From NCBI RefSeq assembly GCF_000192475.1, contig NZ_AEYW01000013.1:186001-250000 (forward strand): a stretch of DNA of 64,000 nucleotides, given 5' to 3'. The notes below the pieces were generated by a model. It was not told the origin of the DNA and did not search any database. It saw only the letters and a list, made by a program, of their open reading frames with translations. The stretch is from Ruegeria conchae (lineage in GTDB: Bacteria; Pseudomonadota; Alphaproteobacteria; Rhodobacterales; Rhodobacteraceae). Made by a program: the position numbers and the translations under genes. The first letter of the stretch is position 1; each line of letters opens with the position of its first letter. Shown one piece after another: positions 63,451 to 64,000 of this stretch.

Positions 63451-63540
63451 TTACAAGCCCCCAAGCACGCCGGTACAGACGCCGAACAACAGCACCAGCA
63501 GCGCTGCATACGCCAATTTTTGTACTCCGGTCCCGGACAT
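63451..63540 (-). CDS. 29-residue hydrophobic membrane peptide
   Basis: ATG at 63538-63540 with GGGGG eight bases upstream, TAA at 63451-63453, 4 bases before the xpaC ATG. The product begins MSGTGVQKLAYAALLVLLFG and ends GVCTGVLGGL, a single membrane helix after a short polar start. Position, a good ribosome-binding site and tight spacing to xpaC support a real small gene. Conservation could not be checked. Confidence 0.6.
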   Translation of the reverse strand: MSGTGVQKLAYAALLVLLFGVCTGVLGGL

Positions 63541-63621
63541 GGTGCCCCCAAACTGTCGCTATCACAGAAAATTTAGGCGATGCGATGGCTTGGCGCTAGG
63601 GGGAAGGTTACTTAAGCCGCG

Positions 63622-64000
63622 TCACTTGCGAGGTTTCTTGCCGATTGTCGGCCTTTTGCGCTGAGGCCGGGCAGGGCGTTTGACGGTTGGCTTGCCGCTT
63701 TCTTCAGCGTCCATCCCCAGTTGGTCACGCATAACACGCCGACGAATCTCTTCAACCTCACCGGATTTCAAGTCGCCAAGCTGAAACGGGCCATAAGAAA
63801 CCCGCAAAAGTCGGTTTACCGCATAGCCGATATCTTCGATTGCACGGCGAATCTCGCGGTTCTTGCCTTCGCGCAGACCGATGGTTAGCCAGGCGTTCGC
63901 ACCCTGTTGGCGGTCCAATGTAACGGTCATGGGCTGAAACCGTTCCCCGTCTATGACCAATCCCTTGCGAAGCGGTGCAAAATCTTCGTCCTTGGGGCGT
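63622..64000 (-). CDS. rluB: 23S rRNA pseudouridine synthase (RsuA/RluB family), 3' part
   Basis: The visible 126 codons run from the window edge to TGA at 63622. They carry the C-terminal part of the synthase domain: WLTIGLREGKNREIRRAIED, IGYAVNRLLRVSYGPFQLGD and LKSGEVEEIRRRV. A basic tail follows (KPTVKRPARPQRKRPTIGKK). The catalytic Asp motif and S4 domain lie beyond the window. RluB is the likeliest family member by the tail and GLREGKNREIRR motif, but RluE/RsuA cannot be excluded. Confidence 0.85.
   Translation of the reverse strand, partial: RPKDEDFAPLRKGLVIDGERFQPMTVTLDRQQGANAWLTIGLREGKNREIRRAIEDIGYAVNRLLRVSYGPFQLGDLKSGEVEEIRRRVMRDQLGMDAEESGKPTVKRPARPQRKRPTIGKKPRK

Noticed and set aside
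1..64000. CRISPR array, prophage, rRNA operon, replication origin
   Set aside because: No regularly spaced repeats, phage structural genes, rRNA sequence or clustered DnaA-box pattern was seen.

Overview
The window looks like chromosome from a marine Rhodobacterales bacterium (Roseobacter clade, Ruegeria-like). This rests on family resemblance and gene content: a beta-hydroxyaspartate cycle operon, TRAP uptake genes, a PutA/PutR pair without a PutA DNA-binding domain, PhoX, DUF2927 and XpaC/TelA/SPFH genes. No 16S gene or ribosomal protein is present, so the genus is inference.

Layout. 0-4.1 kb: a minus-strand surface-polysaccharide operon (kpsT-like ATPase, kpsE-like co-polymerase, kdsA, partial phosphomannomutase). 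4.3-11 kb: housekeeping genes (uracil-DNA glycosylase family, SseB, YghU-type GST, YHS protein, J-domain protein, metF with divergent metR, inositol monophosphatase). 11.1-16.5 kb: a complete beta-hydroxyaspartate cycle operon bhcABCD with divergent IclR regulator bhcR, which assimilates glyoxylate and glycine-derived C2 units. 16.5-25.6 kb: rhomboid protease, putA with divergent putR, a TPR lipid/periplasmic-type protein, Tat-exported PhoX phosphatase and a large TPR protein.

25.8-34.3 kb: a LysR regulator, a DUF1445 (D-glutamate cyclase family) protein, a TRAP transporter and a fused 5-oxoprolinase. I read this as a module for uptake and breakdown of pyroglutamate, D-glutamate or a similar cyclic amide. 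34.3-42.6 kb is accessory and decayed: an adenylate cyclase pseudogene with two in-frame stops, its 3' end fused to a HAD-hydrolase remnant; an intact cyclase-TPR protein; an IS6-family element with a broken transposase; a 1029-residue M36-like metalloprotease; and an intact tRNA-Gly(UCC). A displaced 3' half of that tRNA lies just downstream, and a 5'-half remnant lies 16.6 kb upstream.

42.8-64 kb: a lipid-type ABC exporter, an acyl-CoA synthetase with an esterase, a phosphodiesterase family protein, then a minus-strand block (nitroreductase, dtd, glycerate kinase, CocE hydrolase, complete peptide-type ABC importer). The window ends in a conserved but poorly understood membrane cluster (29-residue membrane peptide, XpaC, TelA, DUF2927 lipoprotein, SPFH-GYF protein, zinc-ribbon membrane protein) and the 3' part of an rRNA pseudouridine synthase gene.

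Start codons were re-chosen by ribosome-binding site wherever an upstream in-frame start was less convincing.
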